Assembly: GCA_031275525.1 (NCBI GenBank)
Contig: JAISOP010000205.1
Span: 1 to 9,462 of the forward strand
DNA length: 9,462 nt
Source of the DNA: Tannerella sp.
GTDB taxonomy: Bacteria > Bacteroidota > Bacteroidia > Bacteroidales > Tannerellaceae
Direction: 5' to 3'
Below are positions 1 to 6,684 of this stretch, piece after piece; position 1 is the stretch's first letter, and each line of letters begins with the position of its first letter. Below the pieces are notes generated by a model, which worked only from the letters and a program-made list of their open reading frames with translations, was not told where the DNA came from and did not search any database. The position numbers were made by a program, and so were the translations under genes.

Positions 1-1
1 T

Positions 2-2554
2 GCCGGGGTGAACATCGCGACCACCAACGGCGGCTCCGGCGCGAACAACATCCGCATCCGCGGCGTCACATCGCTCAACAAGAGCAGCGAACCGCTCTGG
101 GTGGTAGACGGCGTGATCGGCGGCCAGCAGAGTAACTTCTACGACATCGAGTCGATCGAAGTCCTGAAAGACGCCTCCTCGACGGCCATCTACGGGTCGC
201 AGGGCGCCAACGGCGTGATCCTGGTCACCACCAAAAAGGCAAAGGAAGGCAAGGCGAAGGTGACGCTCGACGCACGCTTCGGATGGAAGACCCTGCGCAA
301 AAAGCCCGACCTGCTCAGCGCGGGCGAGTATGCCGAAGCCCTGCGGGATGTCGTGGGTTCAAGCGCGGTGAGCGATGCGGACCTGGCGGCCTACAAGGCC
401 GGCACGAAGGGGATTGACTGGGTAGACCTGATGACACAGACCGGGTTCAGCCAGGATTACAACCTCAATATTTCGGGCGGAAGCAACAAGACGAAATACG
501 GGGTGACGGCCTGGGTGGGCGATGCGCAGGCGCAGCTTGTCAGCGTCCGCTCGCGGAGCTACAACATCCGGGGTACGCTGGACACGGAAATCACACCCTG
601 GCTGAACCTGTCGGGCTATCTGTACGGCTATCACGGATCGGAGCACAACAGCGTCGGCAACGGCGACCTGTCCGACATCCTCACCTATTCGCCCTGTATG
701 GAACTGCAGGATGCAAACGGCGCGTATAGCCAGGACCCCCACGGATCGACCGGAGACAGTCCTTACGGGAAAAAGTTCGGCAAATGGAACGACAACGACG
801 CGAACCGGATGTCGGGCTTTGCCGATTTGCGCATCAAGCTTCCCGTCGACGGGCTGACCCTTTCGCTCCAGGGATTCTATACCCGCAAATACAACGTGAA
901 CCGCGACATGGAAACCTCCAAAATGTATCCGGGCAAGCAGAGCGTGGCATTCAACGGATGGTATCACGACTACCGCTGGCGAAACATCAACAACCTGACC
1001 TACCAGAAGGACTTTGGCGATCATCGCCTGACGGCCATGGGCGTGCTGGAGACGACCCAGGCCGAACAGAGCCACCTGGAAGCCCGGGCACGCGGCCTGG
1101 TCAACGAAGCTACCGGATACTGGGACCTGGCTTCCGCGGCCGTCAAGGAGCTGACCTATTCCTCCAGCGTGGCCTCCTGGAACGGCAACGCCTATCTCAA
1201 AGACCAGATGGTATCGGCCTTCGGACGGCTGGCATACAGCTACCGGGGGAAATATTCCTTCACCGGAACCATGCGTGCCGACGCGGCCTCGCAGTTCAAG
1301 GGCGACAACAAGTGGGGCTATTTCCCCTCGGCCGGACTGGCCTGGAATGTGGGTGAAGAAGATTTCATGGACAGGGACGCGATCCAGCAGCTCAAGCTGC
1401 GGGCAACCGTCGGTGTGACCGGCAACCACGGCGTGGGACCCTATTCCACCTACGCCCTCCTGTCGCGTGCCTATCACGCCTACGGAACTAACAGTCAATA
1501 TTTCGGCTACTGGCCGGCCACAACCAGCAATCCCGACCTGCGCTGGGAAAAAACAACGCAGTATGACCTCGGACTCGACCTGGCCATCCTTGACCAGCGG
1601 CTGAGCCTCAGCACGGACGTGTACCTGAAAAAGACCACCGACCTGCTCTTTGAAAAGGAACTGCCGGACTACAACGGCGGCGGCAAGGTCTGGGTAAACC
1701 AGGGCGCCATCGACAACAAAGGCTGGGAACTGACGCTGAACGTCTTTCCGGTGCAAACCCGGGACCTGACGTGGGAAAGCAACCTGACAGCCTCCTACAC
1801 CGACACGGAAGTAAAAGACCTGGGCGGCGTGGATATGATTATTCCCGACGCCAGCCGCGGCGGCGCCAACCAGGGCGGCCTGTTCGCCCTCCAGGTCGGC
1901 AAGCCCGTGGGCACGTTCTACCTGCAGGAATGGGCCGGGTTTAACGACCAGGGATTCAACGTGTACAGAACCGTCGACGGCGGCCTGACAACGGCCAACG
2001 ACGTGGCCAACCGGCAGGTGCTGGACAAGTGCGCGTTTCCGAAATGGAACTTCGGATGGAACAACTCGCTGACGTGGAAAAACTGGGACCTCAACGTCTT
2101 CTTCCGGGCTACCGGCGAATATTACCGCCTGAATCATTCCCGTTTCTACCAGTCCTGCATGATCGGCGCTTCCAGGTTCATTTCCTCGCGCGAGGCCTAC
2201 TACCGCAGCTGGGATCACGTGGCGGACAAGAGCCAGGCGCTCTTCCAGACGCTCAAGGGCGAAGGCCGTCCCTCGGACGTGGGCGCATCGACCCAGTGGC
2301 TCGAGAACGCTCAGTTCCTGCGCTGCCAGAACCTGACGCTCGGCTACGCCATTCCCCGGAAACTGACGAAAGTGGCCGACATCCACCTTTCGCTCAGCGC
2401 CGAGAACCTCTTTGTCCTGACCGGATACACAGGCCTGGATCCCGAAACCGTGTCGGAGCTTGAGGATAAATACAGAGACACAACCTACGGACTGGACGAC
2501 GGCGCGTTCCCGGTACCGAGAACCTGGACGTTTATCGTGCGTTTTGATTTTTAG
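2..2554 (+). CDS. SusC/RagA-family TonB-dependent outer-membrane transporter (5' partial)
   Basis: This is the outer-membrane channel of a SusCD nutrient importer; it is energised by TonB and capped by the SusD-type lipoprotein encoded next. The frame is open to the window edge, so the signal peptide, carboxypeptidase-like N-terminal domain and TonB box lie outside. Counting from the GTG at position 8 (an internal Val, not a real start), the plug domain shows IRIRG at 15-19 and VVDGV at 32-36. These are followed by the conserved stretch IESIEVLKDASSTAIYGSQG (47-66) and GVILVTTK (69-76). The rest is a long aromatic-rich beta-barrel of alternating strands, ending in FIVRFDF with the terminal Phe typical of outer-membrane barrels. 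About 850 residues are visible, and full-length relatives are usually near 1000. Only 29 bp separate its stop from the SusD gene, so the two are co-transcribed. The substrate cannot be read from the sequence. The family assignment is secure. Confidence 0.95.
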   Translation, partial: AGVNIATTNGGSGANNIRIRGVTSLNKSSEPLWVVDGVIGGQQSNFYDIESIEVLKDASSTAIYGSQGANGVILVTTKKAKEGKAKVTLDARFGWKTLRKKPDLLSAGEYAEALRDVVGSSAVSDADLAAYKAGTKGIDWVDLMTQTGFSQDYNLNISGGSNKTKYGVTAWVGDAQAQLVSVRSRSYNIRGTLDTEITPWLNLSGYLYGYHGSEHNSVGNGDLSDILTYSPCMELQDANGAYSQDPHGSTGDSPYGKKFGKWNDNDANRMSGFADLRIKLPVDGLTLSLQGFYTRKYNVNRDMETSKMYPGKQSVAFNGWYHDYRWRNINNLTYQKDFGDHRLTAMGVLETTQAEQSHLEARARGLVNEATGYWDLASAAVKELTYSSSVASWNGNAYLKDQMVSAFGRLAYSYRGKYSFTGTMRADAASQFKGDNKWGYFPSAGLAWNVGEEDFMDRDAIQQLKLRATVGVTGNHGVGPYSTYALLSRAYHAYGTNSQYFGYWPATTSNPDLRWEKTTQYDLGLDLAILDQRLSLSTDVYLKKTTDLLFEKELPDYNGGGKVWVNQGAIDNKGWELTLNVFPVQTRDLTWESNLTASYTDTEVKDLGGVDMIIPDASRGGANQGGLFALQVGKPVGTFYLQEWAGFNDQGFNVYRTVDGGLTTANDVANRQVLDKCAFPKWNFGWNNSLTWKNWDLNVFFRATGEYYRLNHSRFYQSCMIGASRFISSREAYYRSWDHVADKSQALFQTLKGEGRPSDVGASTQWLENAQFLRCQNLTLGYAIPRKLTKVADIHLSLSAENLFVLTGYTGLDPETVSELEDKYRDTTYGLDDGAFPVPRTWTFIVRFDF

Positions 2555-2583
2555 AGTAATAACCGTTTAATGTATAGAATAAT

Positions 2584-4293
2584 ATGAAGACTTTAGGATA
2601 TAAATTAGGGTTATGGGCGGCCTGCCTGCTGCTGGCGGTTTCCTGTAACGATTTTCTGGAGGAAGATGCAAACGGGCGCCTGCTGGCCACCTCGGCATTT
2701 TCGAACAAAAGCGACCTGGACGGATCCGTCCACACGCTTTACAGGCAGGTAAGCCGCGCTTCGTTCGGCATTTCCCAGTTCATCCATTCCCAGGCGGGCG
2801 ACGACCTGTCGACGCATCCGGCCAGTAACAAGGCCATGATACGCGAATGGGACCAGTATAAGATTTCGACGGACAACGACCGCCTGCTGCTCTGCTGGCA
2901 GGACAAGTTCAAGGTGGTCCGGGCGGCCAACTTCATCCTCACCGGAGCGGAGAGTACGCCCGACGTCGCACAGGCAGACCTTGACTATGCCCTCGGACAG
3001 GCTCACTTCTGGCGGGCATGGGCCTACTTCTACCTGGTTCGCGCCTACGGGCCGCTGCCCAAGCTGCTGACGGCGGAGATGGACTACACCGTGCCGCTCT
3101 CGCCCGTGGCCGAGATCTTCGAACTGATCGTAAGCGACCTGAAGACGGCCGAGCAGAAACTGCCCGCCAACTATACGGCCGTGCCCCAGTCCATGAACGG
3201 CATGAACGTGGCGGCCAGCAAGGGAGCGGCGCAGGCCGTGCTGTCGTACGTGTACCTGACGATGGCCGGCTGGCCGCTGAACCGGGGCACGGAATACTAC
3301 AGCCTGGCCGCCGAGAAAGCGCTGGAAGTCATCAACGGCGCCGAGAACGGCACGTATTACTACCAGCTGTACGACGAGTTCTGGAAAATCCACTCCAAAC
3401 AGGAGAACCATCAGAATAAGGAAGCCATCTGCGCGATCTACTACAGCCTGGTCGGCGGCGACGGCGACGACAGCGACGCGGCACGCGGCACGATCAACGA
3501 CACGCCCGACTGCGCCGACGGATGGGTCGACACGCGGGCCGAAATCGGCTACTGGGTCGGCTTCCCCGACGGGCCGCGCAAGGCGGCCACCTATCCGGAA
3601 TGGACGATCGACAAGAATAACGGCGGACAGGCTTTCCGCTGGTGGAAGCTGGGCTGGAGCGAGAAAGACCAGGCCTATAACGACCACGACCGGACACCCT
3701 ATTTCGGCAAGTCAGGCTTTACGAACCCCGGCAACAACGATGAATATGACTTCACCAAGCTGCGCAGTGCGCAGAGCACGGGCTGGGGCGAACAGATTCA
3801 CCAGCTGGTGCGCCTTTCGGAAGTGTATCTGTTCTACGCCGAAGCCGTTGGCCGTGCAGGCCGGACAGACGCCCGCGCCATCGAACTGCTGAACAAAGTC
3901 CGCAACCGCGCCGACGGCTACGGCCCGGTAGCCGTCCGTCCCGAAGGGCAGAACGTCTACTCCGCCGGCATGTCGGCCTCCGAACTGGCCGAAGCCGCCT
4001 ACAACGAGCACGGCTGGGAAATCGCCGGCTGGTACTGGGGCGCCATTGCGCCGCGTGTGAACGACATGCAGCGGATGGACCGCATCAAGGATCACTTCAA
4101 CACGCGCAAGGCGAATCCGGAATACGTCTTTACCGATCCCGACACGGGCGAAGAAATCCGGATACATGACCTCTTCGGCGTCGAAGGCGAATGGAGCCAG
4201 AGCAAGATGTATGCGCCCTATCCTTCGCAGGACGCCCGGAGAAATCCGGCGCTGGACATCACGACCGAGCAAAAGTTGAACATGATCAACTGA
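2584..4293 (+). CDS. SusD/RagB-family nutrient-binding outer-membrane lipoprotein
   Basis: This is the surface-exposed lipoprotein partner that closes over the SusC channel and captures substrate. The 569-residue length is normal for the family. The N-terminus is a lipoprotein signal: positive MKTLGYK, a hydrophobic core and the lipobox LAVSC with Cys21 as the lipidated residue, followed by acidic NDFLEED, which suits surface export in Bacteroidota. The helical TPR-like region includes QAHFWRAWAYFYLVRAYG (about 139-156), the usual family hallmark before the binding domain. LVRLSEVYLFYAEAVGRAG and LLNKVRNRADGYG form the second conserved TPR segment. Near the C-terminus, EHGWEIAGWYWGAIAPRVND corresponds to the family's ER-E-EG-R-DL block. 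The ATG is preceded by A/T-rich sequence with no Shine-Dalgarno, as is usual in this phylum. A strong terminator follows, so this is probably the last gene of its transcript. No degradative enzyme follows, so the ligand is unknown. Confidence 0.94.
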   Translation: MKTLGYKLGLWAACLLLAVSCNDFLEEDANGRLLATSAFSNKSDLDGSVHTLYRQVSRASFGISQFIHSQAGDDLSTHPASNKAMIREWDQYKISTDNDRLLLCWQDKFKVVRAANFILTGAESTPDVAQADLDYALGQAHFWRAWAYFYLVRAYGPLPKLLTAEMDYTVPLSPVAEIFELIVSDLKTAEQKLPANYTAVPQSMNGMNVAASKGAAQAVLSYVYLTMAGWPLNRGTEYYSLAAEKALEVINGAENGTYYYQLYDEFWKIHSKQENHQNKEAICAIYYSLVGGDGDDSDAARGTINDTPDCADGWVDTRAEIGYWVGFPDGPRKAATYPEWTIDKNNGGQAFRWWKLGWSEKDQAYNDHDRTPYFGKSGFTNPGNNDEYDFTKLRSAQSTGWGEQIHQLVRLSEVYLFYAEAVGRAGRTDARAIELLNKVRNRADGYGPVAVRPEGQNVYSAGMSASELAEAAYNEHGWEIAGWYWGAIAPRVNDMQRMDRIKDHFNTRKANPEYVFTDPDTGEEIRIHDLFGVEGEWSQSKMYAPYPSQDARRNPALDITTEQKLNMIN

Positions 4294-4318
4294 GCCGTCA
4301 GGCCGGAAGTTCCCTAAG

Positions 4319-4354
4319 AAAAGGGACGGGGCATAGCGTGCTTCGTCCCTTTTT
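4319..4354 (+). terminator. Rho-independent terminator of the susCD-like operon
   Basis: A perfect 10-bp stem, AAAAGGGACG (4319-4328) with CGTCCCTTTT (4344-4353), closes a 15-nt loop. The descending arm runs into TTTTT (4350-4354). It lies 25 bp after the SusD stop codon, which fits the end of that transcript. Confidence 0.85.
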
Positions 4355-4432
4355 GTCTGTAGCACAGGTCGCCGGCAGAGTTGGACGGGGAAAGCATTGA
4401 CTCCCAAAAAGAATTAACCTAAGGCGTAAAAG

Positions 4433-4464
4433 TTTGGCAAATACAAAAAGACGTCGTATCTTTG
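4433..4464 (+). promoter_or_regulatory. Bacteroides-type sigma promoter for tRNA-Phe
   Basis: TTTG (4433-4436) is followed after exactly 20 nt by TATCTTTG (4457-4464). This matches the Bacteroidota primary-sigma consensus of TTTG at -33 and TAnnTTTG at -7. The tRNA begins 20 nt after the -7 box, so transcription would start a few bases before the mature 5' end. The match is read directly from the sequence; use as a promoter is inferred. Confidence 0.82.
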
Positions 4465-4483
4465 TTGCCGCAAAAAGCGAAAA

Positions 4484-4556
4484 GGTACCATAGCTCAGTT
4501 GGTAGAGCAAAGGACTGAAAATCCTTGTGTCCCCGGTTCGATTCCTGGTGGTACCA
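4484..4556 (+). tRNA. tRNA-Phe (anticodon GAA)
   Basis: The complete 73-nt cloverleaf can be folded by eye. The acceptor stem is GGTACCA with TGGTACC (7 bp) plus discriminator A. The D arm is GCTC/GAGC. The anticodon stem is AAGGA/TCCTT with loop CTGAAAA, giving anticodon GAA at 4517-4519. The variable loop is 5 nt and the T loop is TTCGATT. CCA is not encoded (the next bases are CGA), so it must be added after transcription. One oddity is a C-U mismatch at the middle pair of the T stem (C4534 with T4546, standard positions 51-63). The other stem pairs are canonical. It is a single-gene transcript with its own promoter and terminator. Confidence 0.97.
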
Positions 4557-4573
4557 CGAAAGCAAAAAGAAGT

Positions 4574-4610
4574 AAAACCCCGAAAATCGCTGATTTCCGG
4601 GGTTTTTTTT
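4574..4610 (+). terminator. Rho-independent terminator of tRNA-Phe
   Basis: A 15-bp stem with one internal mismatch pairs 4574-4588 with 4592-4606 around a 3-nt loop (GCT). The stem core is AAACCCCG on the left and CGGGGTTT on the right. It ends in a run of eight T residues (4603-4610). It begins 17 nt after the tRNA. Confidence 0.9.
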
Positions 4611-4632
4611 GCCAAAAAGCAAAACGGGGTGA

Positions 4633-4740
4633 GGAACCTGAAAACCCCAAAATCAAAGAAGATTCAAGAATTCAAAAGGCTCGTTTTATTTGAATCTTTG
4701 AATCTTTGAATTCTCTTTGATTTTGGGGTTTTCAGGTTCC
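4633..4740. repeat. 108-bp intergenic element with perfect 27-bp inverted ends
   Basis: Positions 4633-4659 and 4714-4740 are perfect reverse complements over 27 bp. The arms begin GGAACCTGAAAACCCC and close with GGGGTTTTCAGGTTCC. The interior is A/T-rich and carries three near-identical 8-mers (TTTGAATC, TTTGAATC, TTTGAATT). It has no credible coding content. It could be a small non-autonomous mobile element, a bidirectional terminator for the convergent transcripts, or a decayed intergenic palindrome. I saw no clear target-site duplication. Confidence 0.8.
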
Positions 4741-4874
4741 CTAATCTCATTCAAAGATTTAATGCGAGTGAAGCGAAGCAATTAAAATTCACGTAAGTGA
4801 CATAAAAACAACTATTTTCGTTACTTTATTGTCTCCTTCCTCGCATTTCCGTATGCGGTTTTACAAACCAAAAA
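4741..4874. other. Gene-free spacer within the convergence zone
   Basis: I see no gene here. The segment is A/T-rich compared with the flanking genes. It holds only a weak dyad around GCGAGTGAAGCGAAGCAAT (4763-4781) and a short TCACGTAAGTGA dyad just after it. Neither has an assignable function. Confidence 0.5.
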
Positions 4875-4970
4875 GAAAGAGGCTGTCCCAAAAGCTCGTC
4901 ATTCCGCGCTTGACGCGGAATCTCCCGCAATTACGAGCGCTTCCAAGGCGCTTTTGAGACAGCCTCTTTC
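4875..4970. repeat. 96-bp compound palindrome with 21-bp near-perfect inverted ends
   Basis: The outer arms 4875-4895 and 4950-4970 are reverse complements with one mismatch in 21; the shared core is GAGGCTGTCTCAAAAGC. Nested inside are an 8-bp perfect hairpin, ATTCCGCG (4901-4908) with CGCGGAAT (4914-4921) around CTTGA, and a 6-bp pair GCTCGT/ACGAGC (4894-4899 with 4933-4938). Read on the minus strand, the closing arm runs into TTTCTTTTTGG. It could therefore act as a terminator for transcription coming from gnd, although it lies about 200 bp past the gnd stop. Similar 17-mers occur at 5030-5046 and 9260-9276, so it belongs to a dispersed repeat family. A miniature mobile element is an alternative reading. 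Confidence 0.78.
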
Positions 4971-5009
4971 CAAGAATTGAGAATTGAGAATGAAGAATTG
5001 TAGCAAGCG

Positions 5010-5088
5010 TCGTAAACCGACGTCACTCTGAGGGTGTCTCAAAAGCTTCTTATTGGACAATGAGGGGGAGAGTGAGGTCGATTTACGA
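5010..5088. repeat. Imperfect 20-bp inverted repeat containing a single GAGG-GTGTCTCAAAAGC copy
   Basis: Positions 5010-5029 (TCGTAAACCGACGTCACTCT) and 5069-5088 are reverse complements at 18 of 20 positions. The enclosed segment holds GAGGGTGTCTCAAAAGC (5030-5046), which differs at one base in 17 from the arm core of the palindrome at 4875-4970. The segment is non-coding. It looks like a partly decayed relative or neighbour of that element. Confidence 0.65.
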
Positions 5089-5099
5089 GTGGTTAGCGG

Positions 5100-5154
5100 T
5101 TAGTGGTGAGTGAAGGTAGGCGTTTTTCACTCACCACTCACCACTCACCACTAA
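5100..5154. repeat. Hairpin with 7-bp tandem repeats downstream of gnd
   Basis: TTAGTGGTGAGTGAA (5100-5114) is the reverse complement of a right arm that starts TTCACTCACCA (5126-5136) and ends CACTAA. That arm is extended by tandem copies of CTCACCA (5130-5136, 5137-5143, 5144-5150). With only one copy the arm would be a perfect 15-bp match, so the repeat number has probably slipped. It begins 16 nt past the gnd stop and is the nearest hairpin available to end the minus-strand transcript, but it lacks a T tract. Confidence 0.6.
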
Positions 5155-5169
5155 TTCTCCATTCCCATG

Positions 5170-6621
5170 TCAGACGACGTAGGTTGAGGCCGCTGTGTCG
5201 CCGCCTTTTCCCGTCCAGTTGGTGTGGAAAAACGCGCCGCGGGGACGGTCGATCCGTTCGTAGGTGTGTGCGCCGAAGTAGTCGCGCTGCGCTTGCAGGA
5301 GGTTGGCGGGAAGGCGTTCGGTGCGGTAGCCGTCGAAGTAGGTCAGTCCGGCGCTCATCGAGGGGACGGGGATACCGTTCAGGATGGCGGTTGCGACGAC
5401 GGTGCGCCAACTGGCTTGCGCCGCCATCACTTTGTCCTTGAAGAAGGGGTCGAGCAGCAGATTCGTCAGGGCGGGGTTGCGGTCGAACGCATCCTTGATT
5501 TTGCCCAGGAAGACGGAACGGATGATGCATCCGCCGCGCCACATCAGGGCGATGCCGCCGTAGTTCAGGTTCCAGCCGTATTCCTTCGCCGCCTCGCGCA
5601 TCAGCAGGTAACCCTGTGCGTAGGAGACGATTTTGGAGGCGTAGAGGGCGTTCCTCAGATCATTGAGGAAGGCAGCCCTGTTGCCGGTGAACGACGGTTG
5701 CACGCCGCCGCCCAACTCGCGCGAGGCCCTGACGCGCTCGTCCTTCTGGGCCGAGAGGCAGCGGGCAAAGACCGATTCGGCTATCAGCGTCAACGGGATA
5801 CCCAAATCCAGCGCCGCTACGCCCGTCCACTTGCCGGTACCTTTCTGTCCGGCGGTGTCGAGGATTTGGTCAACCACCACCTCGCCGGCTTCCCTGTAGG
5901 CCAGGATGTCGCGCGTGATGCCAATCAGGTAGCTGTTCAACTCGCCTTCGTTCCACGCCCCGAACACCTCGTGCATCTCGGAGGCGCTCATGCCGAGCAG
6001 GTCTTTCATGATCTGGTAGGCCTCGCAGATGAGTTGCATGTCACCGTATTCGATGCCGTTGTGGACCATCTTCACGAAATGCCCGGCGCCGTTTTCGCCC
6101 ACCCAGTCGCAGCAGGGCATGCCGTCGGCCCTGGCGCAGATGGACTGGAATACCGGCTTCACCGCTGCCCAGGCTGCCGGGGAGCCGCCGGGCATCATCG
6201 AGGGGCCGTTCAGTGCGCCTTCCTCGCCGCCCGATACGCCGGTGCCGATGTAGAGCAGCCCCTTGCTTTCGAGGTAGGCTGTACGGCGGATGGTGTCGGG
6301 GAAGTGCGTGTTTCCGCCGTCGATCACCACGTCGCCCGGTTCGAGGTGCGGGATGATTTGCTCAATAAAATCATCTACCGCCTGCCCGGCCTTGACCAGC
6401 ATCATGACCTTGCGCGGACGCTTGAGCGACTTGCACAAGGCCTCGATCGAGTGCACCCCGATGAAATTCTTTCCCTTCCCGCGGCCGTTCACGAATGCGT
6501 CCACCTTCGAGACGGTGCGGTTGAATACGGCTACTGTAAAACCCTTGCTCTCCATGTTCAGCACCAGGTTTTCTCCCATTACGGCCAATCCGATCAGGCC
6601 GATGTCTGCTAATTTTTCCAT
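5170..6621 (-). CDS. gnd: 6-phosphogluconate dehydrogenase, decarboxylating
   Basis: This cytosolic enzyme carries out the oxidative decarboxylation of 6-phospho-D-gluconate to ribulose 5-phosphate, making NAD(P)H for the oxidative pentose-phosphate pathway. The 483 residues are full length. The N-terminal Rossmann domain has IGLIGLAVMGENL (7-19), and NRT at 34-36 sits where the NADP 2'-phosphate is bound, which favours NADP. GVSGGEEGALNGPSMMPGG (128-146) is the substrate-site loop. The catalytic set is visible in HFVKMVHNGIEYGDMQ (181-196), with Lys184, Asn188 and Glu191. The family signature ILDTAGQKGTGKWT is at 253-266. The C-terminal tail QRDYFGAHTYERID...FHTNWT reaches the partner subunit in the dimer. 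It is the third gene of the minus-strand unit, 47 bp after pdxB across an A/T-rich repeat. The usual pathway partners zwf and pgl are not in the window. Confidence 0.97.
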   Translation of the reverse strand: MEKLADIGLIGLAVMGENLVLNMESKGFTVAVFNRTVSKVDAFVNGRGKGKNFIGVHSIEALCKSLKRPRKVMMLVKAGQAVDDFIEQIIPHLEPGDVVIDGGNTHFPDTIRRTAYLESKGLLYIGTGVSGGEEGALNGPSMMPGGSPAAWAAVKPVFQSICARADGMPCCDWVGENGAGHFVKMVHNGIEYGDMQLICEAYQIMKDLLGMSASEMHEVFGAWNEGELNSYLIGITRDILAYREAGEVVVDQILDTAGQKGTGKWTGVAALDLGIPLTLIAESVFARCLSAQKDERVRASRELGGGVQPSFTGNRAAFLNDLRNALYASKIVSYAQGYLLMREAAKEYGWNLNYGGIALMWRGGCIIRSVFLGKIKDAFDRNPALTNLLLDPFFKDKVMAAQASWRTVVATAILNGIPVPSMSAGLTYFDGYRTERLPANLLQAQRDYFGAHTYERIDRPRGAFFHTNWTGKGGDTAASTYVV

Positions 6622-6639
6622 TGTTCTCTTCTAAAATTT

Positions 6640-6684
6640 GAATTGTTATTGAATTGTTGAATATTGAATTATTGAATATTGAAT
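6640..6684. repeat. A/T-rich TTGAAT repeat at the pdxB-gnd junction
   Basis: Two identical 13-mers TTGAATATTGAAT (6657-6669 and 6672-6684) sit at a 15-bp period. They are preceded by looser copies of TTGAAT/TTGTT back to about 6640. The right copy overlaps the pdxB stop codon and encodes its last residues (FNIQ). The A/T content is far above that of the surrounding coding DNA. It fills nearly the whole gap before gnd and shows no promoter match I would defend. Confidence 0.65.

Noticed and set aside
359..2386. Long minus-strand open frame opposite the SusC-like gene
   Set aside because: It is antisense to a clearly conserved transporter. Its Val/Arg/Gly/Pro-rich translation has no recognisable domain, as expected of a GC-rich shadow frame.
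4298..4709. Small frames spanning the tRNA and its surroundings on both strands
   Set aside because: They cross a complete tRNA, two terminators and an inverted repeat. None has an initiation context or recognisable protein features.
4875..4970. Complete insertion sequence
   Set aside because: It is only 96 bp with no transposase and no convincing target-site duplication. At most it is a miniature element or a repeat remnant.
5103..5441. Arg/Ser-rich plus-strand frame starting in the repeat zone
   Set aside because: It overlaps the gnd 3' end antisense. Its extreme Arg content is typical of an out-of-frame reading of GC-rich coding DNA.
5224..6612. Plus-strand 462-codon open frame opposite gnd
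   Set aside because: gnd on the minus strand carries all catalytic motifs. The plus-strand translation is low in recognisable structure and mirrors gnd codon bias.
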